DNA of 32,223 nucleotides from an uncultured Bacteroidota bacterium (GTDB lineage: Bacteria > Bacteroidota > Rhodothermia > Rhodothermales > UBA10348), in the NCBI GenBank assembly GCA_937876355.1, contig CALFHN010000036.1, positions 1-32,223 on the forward strand. The letters are read 5' to 3'. The translations under genes were made by a program, and so were the position numbers. How positions within the stretch are numbered: position 1 is the stretch's first letter; each line of letters starts with the position of its first letter. The notes under the pieces are model-generated. The model saw nothing but the letters and a program-made list of their open reading frames with translations. It did not search any database and was not told the DNA's origin. This document shows positions 15,916 to 24,443 of this stretch, piece after piece.

Positions 15916-18900
15916 ATGAAAATTACCAACACGGCTATCGACTATAGAACGACCGTTCTCGTTTTGACGCTAGTGCTCACAATGGGCGGGATTTATAGTT
16001 ATATAACCATCCCCAAAGAAGCCAATCCCTCTATTGAGGTCCCGAATATTGTAGTTACGACAATATATCCCGGAGCGTCTCCCGACGACGTCGAGTCGTT
16101 GATTACTCAGAAAATTGAAAAAGAAGTACAAAGCATTAATGGTATAAAAGCCATTCGGTCTACATCGACAGAGGGTGTTTCTAGTATCGTGGTTGAATTT
16201 GAACCCGACATTTCAATTGACGATGCTTTTGCAAAAGTTCGGGACAAGGTGGACGTCGCAAAGTCGGAACTCCCTTCTGACGTCGACGAACCTATGGTCA
16301 GTGAAATCGACTTCTCTGAATTTCCAATTCTCACCATTAATTTGTCGGCTCCTTATCCGCTGACCAGACTGAAGTCTATAGCGGAAGAGTTGCAAGACGT
16401 ATTGGAGTCGATCCCAAGTGTACTTGCCGTCGATTTAATTGGCGGACTCGACCGCGAAATTCAAATCGATGTTGATCTATCCTTAATGCAAGGATATAAT
16501 CTTACGTTTCGTGACGTCGTTAATGCTATTGCGGATGAAAACACCAACCTACCGGGCGGGTCAATTGATGTCGACCAGTCGAACTTTCTAATCCGGGTGA
16601 ACGGTGAAATAACTGACCCTGAAGAGTTGAAAAACTTAGTCATTAAAAGTCCAAACAACGTACCTATCTACATTCGCGATTTGGCAACAGTTGAGTTTGG
16701 ATTTAAAGAGCGAACATCCTATTCCAGACTAGCCATCTTTAAAGAGGAAGACGAAAACGATAACCTTCGAACACTTTCTAGCGAAAAATCTGCCCTCCTA
16801 CCGGTAATCAGCTTAAACGTCAAAAAGCGCTCAGGCGATAATATTTTAGAGACCGTCGATCAAGTAGGAGCAGTAATGGATGCCTTCATATTTCCGTCGG
16901 GCACCCAGATTATTATCACCGGGGATCAATCGGTATTTGTCCAAGAACTGATTAAAGACCTTGAAAACAACATTATCAGTGGCCTAATCTTCGTTATTGC
17001 CGTTTTATTGTTCTTTTTAGGAGCTCGAAATGCGACGCTAGTTGGGATGGCAATTCCCCTATCTATGTTTATTTCATTCTCTGTTTTTCAGGCGATGGGA
17101 TACACGTTGAATTTCATCATCCTATTCTCCATGATCATTGCCCTCGGAATGCTGGTGGACAACGCCATCGTCATTGTGGAGAATATTTTCCGTTATCGAG
17201 AGGAAGGCCACTCACGCTTTGACGCCGCAAAAAAAGGTACGGCGGAGGTAGCCGGAGCAGTTATTGCATCTACCTTGACAACCGTTGCTGTTTTCTTCCC
17301 AATGTTGTTTTGGCCTGGGATGATTGGCGAATTTATGAGTTGGATGCCACTAACTCTGATTATTACCCTCCTTTGTTCGCTTTTTGTGGCAATCATCATT
17401 AATCCAGTGTTTACGGGCATTTTTATCCGACTGGAAGGTGAAGTAGACGCTCCTAGAACTCCTTTTGCAAAAAAAATAACGTGGGCAGTCATTGCGGTTC
17501 TAGGGTTAACCTTAGGAATTGCAAATTGGAAAACACTGGTCGTATTTGTTGTTGGCGTGCCATTAGTCATGTTTTTACACCGGAGAATCTTTAAGCCTGT
17601 TGGAGATCGATTCATCTCAAAAGGACTTCCGCGGTTTATTGAGAAGTATCGAAAAGTATTGTTATGGATGCTTGAGCGAGATTACACGCCTAAACGAGCT
17701 TTGGCTCGCAATACGGCTGCTCTGGGAGCTTTCACCATCGGCTTTTCGTTGTTGATTGTTGGAGGACTCGTCTCGTCAGGGCTTGGTCAGACCTCAGGCC
17801 TCGTTTTTTTAGTACCAGGCGGGATTCTTCTTTTGGTAGGCACTCTGGGTATTCTAGCCCATACGCTTGAAGCTCTTATGCTTGGGAAGTCAGGTAGTAT
17901 CAAGGGAGGAATCCTTTTCGCAATTGTCTCCGCATCGTTTCTGACCCTAATGTGGCTTCTGGACAAAGATGTTGACCTAATCACTGCAACGGAATTGATG
18001 GTCTTTCCTGGTTTGGTTGTGCTGGCCGGCTTCATTGGAAAACTATTTGTTACAAAACAACACTTGATATTGACGGACAATCGAGCCATTCTCCTAAATG
18101 GTTCTATCGGCTCGTTAATTCTGATCATTTTTATGTTCGCCATGGCTCCGACTGGGGTGGAATTTTTCCCAAACACCTCACCTAGTCAAATCATGGTCAC
18201 GGCAGAAGGGCCGCTGGGTATGAATCTTGACGCCTCTAACGAACTAGCAGAGGAAGCCCGTAGGCGACTCGAAAATCTTTTGACGGGCAATGAAAATGCT
18301 CGTGAAAATGTTAAAAACATGCTGGTGAATGTGGGTGTAAGCGCGAACGCTATGTTCGGTGGTGGGGCACCGAGTCCGGAGCGTTCCCGAGTTACGTTAA
18401 ATCTAGTTGACTACAAGGACAGAGTTGAAGACAGTTTTGAGACCATGGATGCCATTCGGGGCCAATTGCAGGGTATCCCGGGTGCTGAAATCACCTTCAG
18501 CAAGGACGAAGGCGGCCCCCCAACGGGACCACCAGTTAATATTGAAATCACAGGCCCGGATTTTGCAATCATAACAAAAATTGTTCTTGACGTACGGAGC
18601 AAGTTGCGAAATGCTTCTGAAACGCAAAGTATCCCTGGATTGGTGGATGTTCAGGACAACTTGAGCTTTGGCCGTCCTGAAATGAAGGTTGTGATTGATC
18701 GCGAACGAGCAGCTCGATTCGACATTTCAACCCGGAAGATTGCAACTACCGTTCGGGCCGCTGTCAACGGCATTGAAGCGGGAAAATTCAGAGACGGCGA
18801 AGACGACTATGATATTATTGTTCGACTTCGGGAGGAGGATCGCGCTTCGCTTGAAAGCCTTCGCAATCTTTCAATTCTTGAAGAGGGCGTTCAAATCCCT

Positions 18901-19722
18901 TTGGTTTCTGTTGCCGACTTGGAAATTGGAAGCGGCTTAGGAAGTGTAACCCGCCTAGATTTGGCCCGAGTTGCTCTCGTTACCGGGGATGTGGCACCTG
19001 GGTACAACAGCGCCAACATTTTAACACAAGTTCAGACGTATCTCGCTGCGTACGAAGCGGATATGCCGCCTGGGTACACGATGAGCTACACGGGAGAAAA
19101 CGAAGATCAAGCTGAAAGCTTTGAGTTTTTGTCTATCGTAATGTTAGTGGGCGTATCTCTGATCTTCATGATCATGATCGCGCAGTTTAACCACGTTTCG
19201 TCCCCTTTTATTATAATGGTGGCAGTTGGCTTTAGTCTAATTGGCGTCATTTTGGGCCTAATATTGACTCGGACGCCGTTTGGGTTGATGACCTTTATCG
19301 GAGTCATATCTCTGGCTGGCATTGTGGTGAACAATAACATTGTACTCATCGACTACATGATGCAACTTCGAGGCCGTGGGATTTCTAAGCGAGAAGCAAT
19401 TATTGAGGCAGGTGCCACTCGACTACGCCCAGTTCTTCTTACCGCGACGACCACAATACTCGGACTAATACCGCTTACGTTTGGTATCAATGTCGATTTT
19501 GTTGGACTGCTAACAGACCTCAGCCCGAATTTCCAGTTTGGATCTCAAAACACGCAGTTTTGGGGCCCAATGGGCTCTGCAATCATTTCAGGTTTAACGT
19601 TTGCGACTTTTTTGACGCTGGTTATAGTCCCTGTGATGTATTCAGTCTTTGATTCCCTCGCCGAGCGTTTGCAGTTAGCGTTAAAAGGTCCCGATGCTGT
19701 GGTATCTTCAGAAGCGCACTGA
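15916..19722 (+). CDS. RND-family efflux transporter permease, enlarged
   Basis: This is the inner-membrane proton-driven pump of the tripartite efflux system. Its start (TAIDYRTTVLVLTLVLTMGGIYSY) is TM1, and the porter-domain signature YPGASPDDVESLITQKIE follows. TM4 carries LGMLVDNAIVIVENIFRYREEG with one Asp where AcrB has two, a common variant. The C-terminal TM10 part has SLAGIVVNNNIVLIDY. At 1268 residues it is about 200 longer than the usual 1,030-1,060. The extra length lies at about 515-730, between TM6 and TM7, as about six additional hydrophobic segments. The substrate cannot be told from sequence. Mpl starts 37 nt later. Confidence 0.93.
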   Translation: MKITNTAIDYRTTVLVLTLVLTMGGIYSYITIPKEANPSIEVPNIVVTTIYPGASPDDVESLITQKIEKEVQSINGIKAIRSTSTEGVSSIVVEFEPDISIDDAFAKVRDKVDVAKSELPSDVDEPMVSEIDFSEFPILTINLSAPYPLTRLKSIAEELQDVLESIPSVLAVDLIGGLDREIQIDVDLSLMQGYNLTFRDVVNAIADENTNLPGGSIDVDQSNFLIRVNGEITDPEELKNLVIKSPNNVPIYIRDLATVEFGFKERTSYSRLAIFKEEDENDNLRTLSSEKSALLPVISLNVKKRSGDNILETVDQVGAVMDAFIFPSGTQIIITGDQSVFVQELIKDLENNIISGLIFVIAVLLFFLGARNATLVGMAIPLSMFISFSVFQAMGYTLNFIILFSMIIALGMLVDNAIVIVENIFRYREEGHSRFDAAKKGTAEVAGAVIASTLTTVAVFFPMLFWPGMIGEFMSWMPLTLIITLLCSLFVAIIINPVFTGIFIRLEGEVDAPRTPFAKKITWAVIAVLGLTLGIANWKTLVVFVVGVPLVMFLHRRIFKPVGDRFISKGLPRFIEKYRKVLLWMLERDYTPKRALARNTAALGAFTIGFSLLIVGGLVSSGLGQTSGLVFLVPGGILLLVGTLGILAHTLEALMLGKSGSIKGGILFAIVSASFLTLMWLLDKDVDLITATELMVFPGLVVLAGFIGKLFVTKQHLILTDNRAILLNGSIGSLILIIFMFAMAPTGVEFFPNTSPSQIMVTAEGPLGMNLDASNELAEEARRRLENLLTGNENARENVKNMLVNVGVSANAMFGGGAPSPERSRVTLNLVDYKDRVEDSFETMDAIRGQLQGIPGAEITFSKDEGGPPTGPPVNIEITGPDFAIITKIVLDVRSKLRNASETQSIPGLVDVQDNLSFGRPEMKVVIDRERAARFDISTRKIATTVRAAVNGIEAGKFRDGEDDYDIIVRLREEDRASLESLRNLSILEEGVQIPLVSVADLEIGSGLGSVTRLDLARVALVTGDVAPGYNSANILTQVQTYLAAYEADMPPGYTMSYTGENEDQAESFEFLSIVMLVGVSLIFMIMIAQFNHVSSPFIIMVAVGFSLIGVILGLILTRTPFGLMTFIGVISLAGIVVNNNIVLIDYMMQLRGRGISKREAIIEAGATRLRPVLLTATTTILGLIPLTFGINVDFVGLLTDLSPNFQFGSQNTQFWGPMGSAIISGLTFATFLTLVIVPVMYSVFDSLAERLQLALKGPDAVVSSEAH

Positions 19723-19758
19723 CAGGAGCGTTCCACAACAAGTAACTAGTGACTAGGT

Positions 19759-21234
19759 ATGCGTTCTCTTTCTGACTTCCCTGATGCACACCTACGAATT
19801 TTCGACCGGCCGGATGTCCCGAGTGCAGAGGACATCCGGTCTGTTTATTTGGTCGGGATTTGTGGCACTGGCATGGGTTCGTTAGCCGGACTTTTTCATC
19901 AGGCAAAATATCAAGTAAGCGGTTCAGACTCAGCGACTTGGCCTCCTATGAGCGACCGATTGGCTGAAATGAATATTCCCGTATTTGAAGGTTTTTCGGA
20001 AGCCAACTTAGCCGATGCCCCAGATTTGACCGTAATTGGAAATGCGTGCACTCCCCTTCATGTAGAAGCGGCCTTCGCACGGGATCATGGACTGGTTCAA
20101 ATGTCCTTTCCCGAGGCAGTAGCTCACTTTTTTATTCGTGATAAAAGATCCATCGTAATAACCGGGACCCACGGCAAAACGACAACCACAAGCTTGATGG
20201 CACATGTCTTCCGAAAAAGTGGGTTAGACCCTGGTTTTTTGGTCGGTGGTGTGATGAACAATGACGATATCAGTTATGCAGTAGGTACCGGTCGGCATTT
20301 CATCATCGAAGGGGATGAATATGACACGGCCTATTTCGACAAACAGCCCAAATTTATGCACTATAAGCCTTCAGTGGCCGTAGTGACCTCGATCGAATTT
20401 GACCATGCCGATATTTATGCGACGATGGAAGATTATCGAGAAGCGTTTGGAGCATTTGCGGGCCTCATTGCACCCGACGGACTTTTGGTACTTTGCACTG
20501 ACGATCCAGAAGTTCGCCGTTTAAGCAGTAGCGACTTAAAATGTAGAACACTGACGTATGGCATTGATTCTTCAGATGTTGATGTAACCGCTGTAAAAAT
20601 TAAGACAGGTAGCGACGGCCAGCGATTCGATTTGGTCTACAAAGACACTATTGTAGGCCGCGCGTGGCTCCCTCTAAGTGGTCGTCATAATCTCCAAAAT
20701 GCACTGGCCGTTGCGGCGGTTTCGTTTGAAGAAGGGTTATCATTTGAGGACATCGTGGCCGGATTCGGATCATTCCAAGGAATCCAACGGCGCCAACAGA
20801 TCCGGGGCGAAGAAGCTGGAATCATCGTAGTTGATGATTTCGCTCATCATCCAACCGCCGTAAATGCCACCGTGCAATCTGCTTGCGAACGGTGGCCGGA
20901 CCGCCGAATCGTAGCCATTTTTGAACCCAGATCCAATTCCAGTCGACGTAAAGTATTCGAGGAAGGATACGCCAATGCTTTTTCTCAAGCGGGAGCTGTT
21001 TTTCTAAGCAAACCTCCCTTCAGGCACAACGATCGAAAAGAAGACTTTCTAGATATTGATGCCTTAGTCGCTCGAATAAGACACACAGGTATTCCAACAG
21101 AAGCGGCTGAAGGGGCCGATGGATTATTGCCCCTGATCTTAAAAGAAGTACGTCCAGGGGATGTGGCTTTGATTATGAGCAATGGTGGGTTTGGTGGCAT
21201 TCATGATCGCCTTTTGGAGGCCTTAAAGAACTAA
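19759..21234 (+). CDS. mpl: UDP-N-acetylmuramate:L-Ala-gamma-D-Glu-meso-DAP ligase (Mpl)
   Basis: Mpl attaches the recovered murein tripeptide to UDP-MurNAc, short-cutting peptidoglycan synthesis in the cytoplasm. The 491 residues carry the Mur ligase marks: N-terminal nucleotide fold LVGICGTGMGSLAGL (31-45), P-loop TGTHGKTTTTS (135-145), EGDEYDTAYFDKQPKF and the Mpl/MurC motif DDFAHHPTAV, ending with IMSNGGFGGIHDRLLEAL. The EGDEYDTAYFD motif separates Mpl from MurC. The C-terminus looks complete. Directly after its TAA the same frame continues, without a stop, into two PDZ domains. The epimerase downstream supports a murein-recycling role. Confidence 0.94.
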   Translation: MRSLSDFPDAHLRIFDRPDVPSAEDIRSVYLVGICGTGMGSLAGLFHQAKYQVSGSDSATWPPMSDRLAEMNIPVFEGFSEANLADAPDLTVIGNACTPLHVEAAFARDHGLVQMSFPEAVAHFFIRDKRSIVITGTHGKTTTTSLMAHVFRKSGLDPGFLVGGVMNNDDISYAVGTGRHFIIEGDEYDTAYFDKQPKFMHYKPSVAVVTSIEFDHADIYATMEDYREAFGAFAGLIAPDGLLVLCTDDPEVRRLSSSDLKCRTLTYGIDSSDVDVTAVKIKTGSDGQRFDLVYKDTIVGRAWLPLSGRHNLQNALAVAAVSFEEGLSFEDIVAGFGSFQGIQRRQQIRGEEAGIIVVDDFAHHPTAVNATVQSACERWPDRRIVAIFEPRSNSSRRKVFEEGYANAFSQAGAVFLSKPPFRHNDRKEDFLDIDALVARIRHTGIPTEAAEGADGLLPLILKEVRPGDVALIMSNGGFGGIHDRLLEALKN

Positions 21235-21849
21235 GGTCGCTTTCAAAAAGGTATCCATGTTGCTTCAACTTCTGGTGGCCCAGCTGATGAAGCTGGCCTC
21301 AAAGAAGGCTTTGTTATTGTAGCAATTGATGGGATTGTCTTAAATGATTTTAATGAACTCAGAACGACCATTGCCAACTTACCCCCCGGGCAAAAAGTAG
21401 ATCTCGATATCGCCCGAGATGATATCCGCCGTAAGGTCGTCGTTCAACTTGGAAAAAGGAGCGCCTTTTTTAGTGATGTGGATGTTAATCCAATCGTGAA
21501 AGAGCCTCGTGAAAAAGATGTGGTCGCGAATCTTGGAATTCAATTGGACGCAGTGACCAAGCAAGACCTTGAACGCCTAAACGTACAATCATCAGAACCC
21601 ATAAAAGGTGTGTTTTTGAACAGCGTCGATCCGAACAGTTTGGCATTCCGAGAGGGTGACCTTCGTCCAGGTGACATTGTTTCTGAAATAGACCGCAAAC
21701 CCATTGAAACGAAGGCTGATTTTCTTTCAGCCTATGAAAATGTACCAAAAGGTGAGACATTTCTACTTCGTGCCTACCGTACCTCCCAAAACCCGGACGG
21801 ATCTACTGTACTACGCTCCTTCCTAACCGCCCTTACTAAACCCGAATAA
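21235..21849 (+). pseudogene. Remnant of a DegQ/HtrA-type protease: two PDZ domains, no protease domain
   Basis: The frame that follows the Mpl stop codon is open for 204 codons. It encodes PDZ1 (GIHVASTSGGPADEAGLKEG, then VDLDIARD), a linker, and PDZ2 (GVFLNSVDPNSLAFREGDLRPGD), ending in a C-terminal RSFLTALTKPE. This is how DegQ/DegP-family proteins end, but the trypsin-like domain and signal peptide are absent. No in-frame ATG occurs before PDZ2; the first usable start is GTG at 21478, with AAGGAG 16 nt upstream, too far for a good site. Most likely a deletion fused the 3' end of a degQ gene to mpl. An assembly error or a coupled PDZ protein are alternatives. Confidence 0.7.
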
Positions 21850-21873
21850 ATCACATATTCTGTTGGAGTCAAT

Positions 21874-21911
21874 CCTATTTGGGTAGTATGTTCAGGCTAC
21901 TACCCAAAAGG
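21874..21911 (+). promoter_or_regulatory. Hairpin covering the ribosome-binding region of the next gene
   Basis: The inverted repeat TTTGGGTAGTA (21878-21888) and TACTACCCAAA (21898-21908) forms a perfect 11-bp stem with a 9-nt loop, extendable by three pairs (CCT/AGG) past a bulged A. The right arm contains AAAAGG (21906-21911), the only Shine-Dalgarno-like stretch before the ATG at 21914. No T tract follows on either strand, so a regulatory element or repressor site fits better than a terminator. Confidence 0.55.
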
Positions 21912-21913
21912 AT

Positions 21914-22945
21914 ATGCAACAGCCTGATTTTAATGTCTTTGTTGATTCTGCTATAGCAACGCTCGGCGGTAATCCGACTTCCAAGGAAGTCGAGATTGCC
22001 GCCGAGCGGCTGTTTATTCGTGCTCAAGAGGCTCGAGTTGTGTCTCATGCGCTTATTCCTGCCGTTCAGTGCTCCATTTCAGTTGCAAAATGTGCGAGTC
22101 GTCGCTCCACTTCGCAGCGTTCTCACGTATATGATGAAATACGTAGATGCTTAGAGAAACTTCATTCTCGGATCATTGATACAGCCGATTTATTGGGACT
22201 TGCAGAAGTTCCAAAGCTAGAAGTCGCGATACGTGATTCCACCAATTTGTGGCCAGGCCACGACATTACGGAAGTTTTATCCATTTCAGAGGCTATTCAT
22301 CAAGCAGTTACCGACGCTGGCGCGGTAAAAACAGTAGGCCCTTTTCTCGATCTCTCTCTTTCGGCCTTTTTCAAGTATGTAGACATCTTACCGGAACTGC
22401 TCGGTCAGTTTGAAGGCTTGGTCCCAGTAATTCAAATAGGAACCGATCAAGATCCGCCAAACGATGAAGTAATTTTTGCGACTGCTCTTGCGTTAGCCAT
22501 TCATCGACACCAGCCCAAAAAGTGCGATTCTAAGGTCTCCTTAGTCGTCAATGGGTGTGATCGCAGATCATTTGGTAGTAGGGTTCACTCCGATACATTG
22601 GGATTGTCTGTGGCTTATTCTCAATCGGAAGATCTTCAATCTGCTTATGAATTTGGAAACGTGTTGTCCCAAACATGCCCATCTTGTTATCAGTTCAGCC
22701 ATCTAGAACATCGATTGTCATCTGTTCAAGCTCTACATAGTGTCTCGCCCAAATCTTCTGAATTTCGACATGTTAGACATTCTGAGTGGCTGGATGGTTA
22801 CCCTCAATATGGACTGAATCAGAATAGAATTTCTTTTCCAAATTTATTTTCTGCCGAAGAAATGGCGGCTTTTATAGGCAGCCGGTTAACTCCCTTTGCC
22901 TATTCTGGCCAAGAAGCAGGAATAGTCCTGGATTTAAGAGTATGA
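21914..22945 (+). CDS. Unknown 343-residue protein coupled to dipeptide epimerase
   Basis: I do not recognise this protein. It has no signal peptide or membrane helix and appears cytoplasmic. The first 110 residues look helical. The middle (about 155-205) alternates hydrophobic strands and helices (LLGQFEGLVPVIQIGTDQ, EVIFATALALAIHRH), as in an alpha/beta fold. The C-terminal half contains a CPSC motif (about 255-258) and many His and Ser residues. The length and codon use resemble neighbouring genes. It overlaps the epimerase start by 4 nt (ATGA) and follows mpl, so a role in murein peptide or amino acid recycling is possible but is inferred only from position. Confidence 0.8.
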   Translation: MQQPDFNVFVDSAIATLGGNPTSKEVEIAAERLFIRAQEARVVSHALIPAVQCSISVAKCASRRSTSQRSHVYDEIRRCLEKLHSRIIDTADLLGLAEVPKLEVAIRDSTNLWPGHDITEVLSISEAIHQAVTDAGAVKTVGPFLDLSLSAFFKYVDILPELLGQFEGLVPVIQIGTDQDPPNDEVIFATALALAIHRHQPKKCDSKVSLVVNGCDRRSFGSRVHSDTLGLSVAYSQSEDLQSAYEFGNVLSQTCPSCYQFSHLEHRLSSVQALHSVSPKSSEFRHVRHSEWLDGYPQYGLNQNRISFPNLFSAEEMAAFIGSRLTPFAYSGQEAGIVLDLRV

Positions 22946-23964
22946 TCCGAGTTTCACCACTTCCACTAGAATTAAAGCACCCGTTTCGAATTGCTCACGG
23001 AACGAGCACGGTTCGTAATAACGCGTTAGTGGAAATTGGATCTGGAATTGGGGAGGCTGCTCTTCCTCCCTATTATCCCACCACCTTTTCTGACGTTAAA
23101 GAGTATGTGGAATCTGTTTCGGATCTTTTAGAAGAGGCATTGCTAACTGAACCTTTTGACTTAGTGGCAATCATTGATCGGCTTCCAGAAGGCCCCAGCC
23201 CTGCCCTCGCAGCCATAGATATGGCTCTCCACGACATCTGGGGTCAGAGACTTGGTCATCCGCTCTATCAATTATTTGGATTAAGTCAGCGACGTATTCC
23301 AGTCAGCTCGTACGCGTTGCCTATTCCTTTAAGTTTAGCTGAATTGGACGAGCATCTGGCTCCCATTTTGCATTTCCCTTTTCTGAAACTCAAACTTGGA
23401 TCTGGAGACCCCGAATTCGATCAAGCTATTGTTAGGCGGGCTCGAGCCCAGTTTCGAGGGCATCTCTGCGTTGATGTCAATGGTGGTTGGCAAATTGACA
23501 AGGCCGTTCATCTAATTACGGCCTTAGCCGACGTAGATTTGGTTTTCATCGAGCAACCCATTCGGCCTGTTGATAACGACGAATGGCACCTGCTAAATCG
23601 GCTATTGCCTAACAACACGATACCTTTAATTGCGGATGAAAGTGTTCAAGGCCCCTCAGACGTTATCGAATTGGCTGGCGCTATTTCAGGAATAAATATT
23701 AAACTGACCAAGTGTGGAGGCATTCGGCAGGCTCAAAGGATGATTCACCTGGCCAGATCTCTGGACATGAGTGTTATGCTCGGGTGTATGATAGAGTCTT
23801 CCGTTGCTCTGACGGCCGCCGCACATCTTGGAGCACTGGTCGATTTTTTAGATTTGGACGGCCAGCTTCACTTATCAAACGATCCTTTTAAAGGATTAAC
23901 ATTTGATTCAGGAGTGATTGGACTGCCCTCCCATCCAGGACTTGGAGTTCAGCGATCCTATTAA
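22942..23964 (+). CDS. Dipeptide epimerase (L-Ala-D/L-Glu epimerase type, enolase superfamily)
   Basis: This enolase-superfamily enzyme epimerises dipeptides, typically L-Ala-D-Glu from murein to L-Ala-L-Glu for breakdown. The 340 residues have the catalytic KLK pair (K149, K151), metal ligands D178 (DVNGG), E204 (EQP) and D232 (DES), and the second-side Lys in IKLTKCGG (K254/K257). They also have the DLDG sequence (D304, D306) that binds the dipeptide amino group in Ala-Glu epimerases and separates them from MenC. It starts inside the stop of the unknown gene. Its stop shares the TTAA at 23961-23964 with the convergent OsmC gene. Confidence 0.9.
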   Translation: MIRVSPLPLELKHPFRIAHGTSTVRNNALVEIGSGIGEAALPPYYPTTFSDVKEYVESVSDLLEEALLTEPFDLVAIIDRLPEGPSPALAAIDMALHDIWGQRLGHPLYQLFGLSQRRIPVSSYALPIPLSLAELDEHLAPILHFPFLKLKLGSGDPEFDQAIVRRARAQFRGHLCVDVNGGWQIDKAVHLITALADVDLVFIEQPIRPVDNDEWHLLNRLLPNNTIPLIADESVQGPSDVIELAGAISGINIKLTKCGGIRQAQRMIHLARSLDMSVMLGCMIESSVALTAAAHLGALVDFLDLDGQLHLSNDPFKGLTFDSGVIGLPSHPGLGVQRSY

Positions 23965-24431
23965 GTACTCGCGAGCTCTGCTCTAATTACCGTTTGATCC
24001 ATAATAATACGGTGAACAGGGCAACGTTTTGTGATGTCCATAATCCTCTCGATCATTTCGGGAGTCAATTCCTCGCCTGTCAAGTGGACTTTATAGTCAA
24101 GGACATTTACCCGGCCTTTTGCGTCTTCAGGCAAACCACAATCGACACAATCACTGGCTTGCACTAATGTTTGACTCAATTCCAATCGGATGCCTTCCAA
24201 TGGCCAACCTTTTCTATCGGCATACATTCGTACCGTTATGGCAATACAGGCCCCTAATGCTGATAGAAGCAAGTTTTTGGGAGTAGCACCCAGATCAGTG
24301 CCGCCGAGATCTTCCGGTTCATCCGCGATGAACGCGTGACCATCGGCCATGATGTGTGTAGCAAAGTGATCGCGACCTATCTCAATGGAAACAGAGTGCG
24401 TATCTGCCGAGAGCTTAGAATTTATGGTCAT
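23961..24431 (-). CDS. OsmC-family peroxiredoxin-like protein
   Basis: OsmC/Ohr proteins are cytoplasmic thiol peroxidases acting on organic hydroperoxides. The 156 residues keep the two redox cysteines, C62 in LGACIAITVRMYADRKG and C137 in RCPVHR. An unusual extra CVDC pair at 95-98 lies in the exposed loop region. The motif LGATPKNLLLSALGAC is typical of the family. It lies 12 nt after the TANGO2-like gene on the same strand, so the two probably form an operon. The 3' end overlaps the epimerase by 3 nt. Confidence 0.92.
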   Translation of the reverse strand: MTINSKLSADTHSVSIEIGRDHFATHIMADGHAFIADEPEDLGGTDLGATPKNLLLSALGACIAITVRMYADRKGWPLEGIRLELSQTLVQASDCVDCGLPEDAKGRVNVLDYKVHLTGEELTPEMIERIMDITKRCPVHRIIMDQTVIRAELAST

Positions 24432-24443
24432 ACGGAAGCTCAG

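Noticed and set aside
17150..17200. TM4 of the RND pump has one Asp where AcrB has two
   Set aside because: The VDN form is common in other RND pumps, so it is not evidence of an inactive transporter.
19746..19756. Palindrome CTAGTGACTAG before mpl
   Set aside because: It is too short (5-bp arms) and isolated to claim as a regulatory site.
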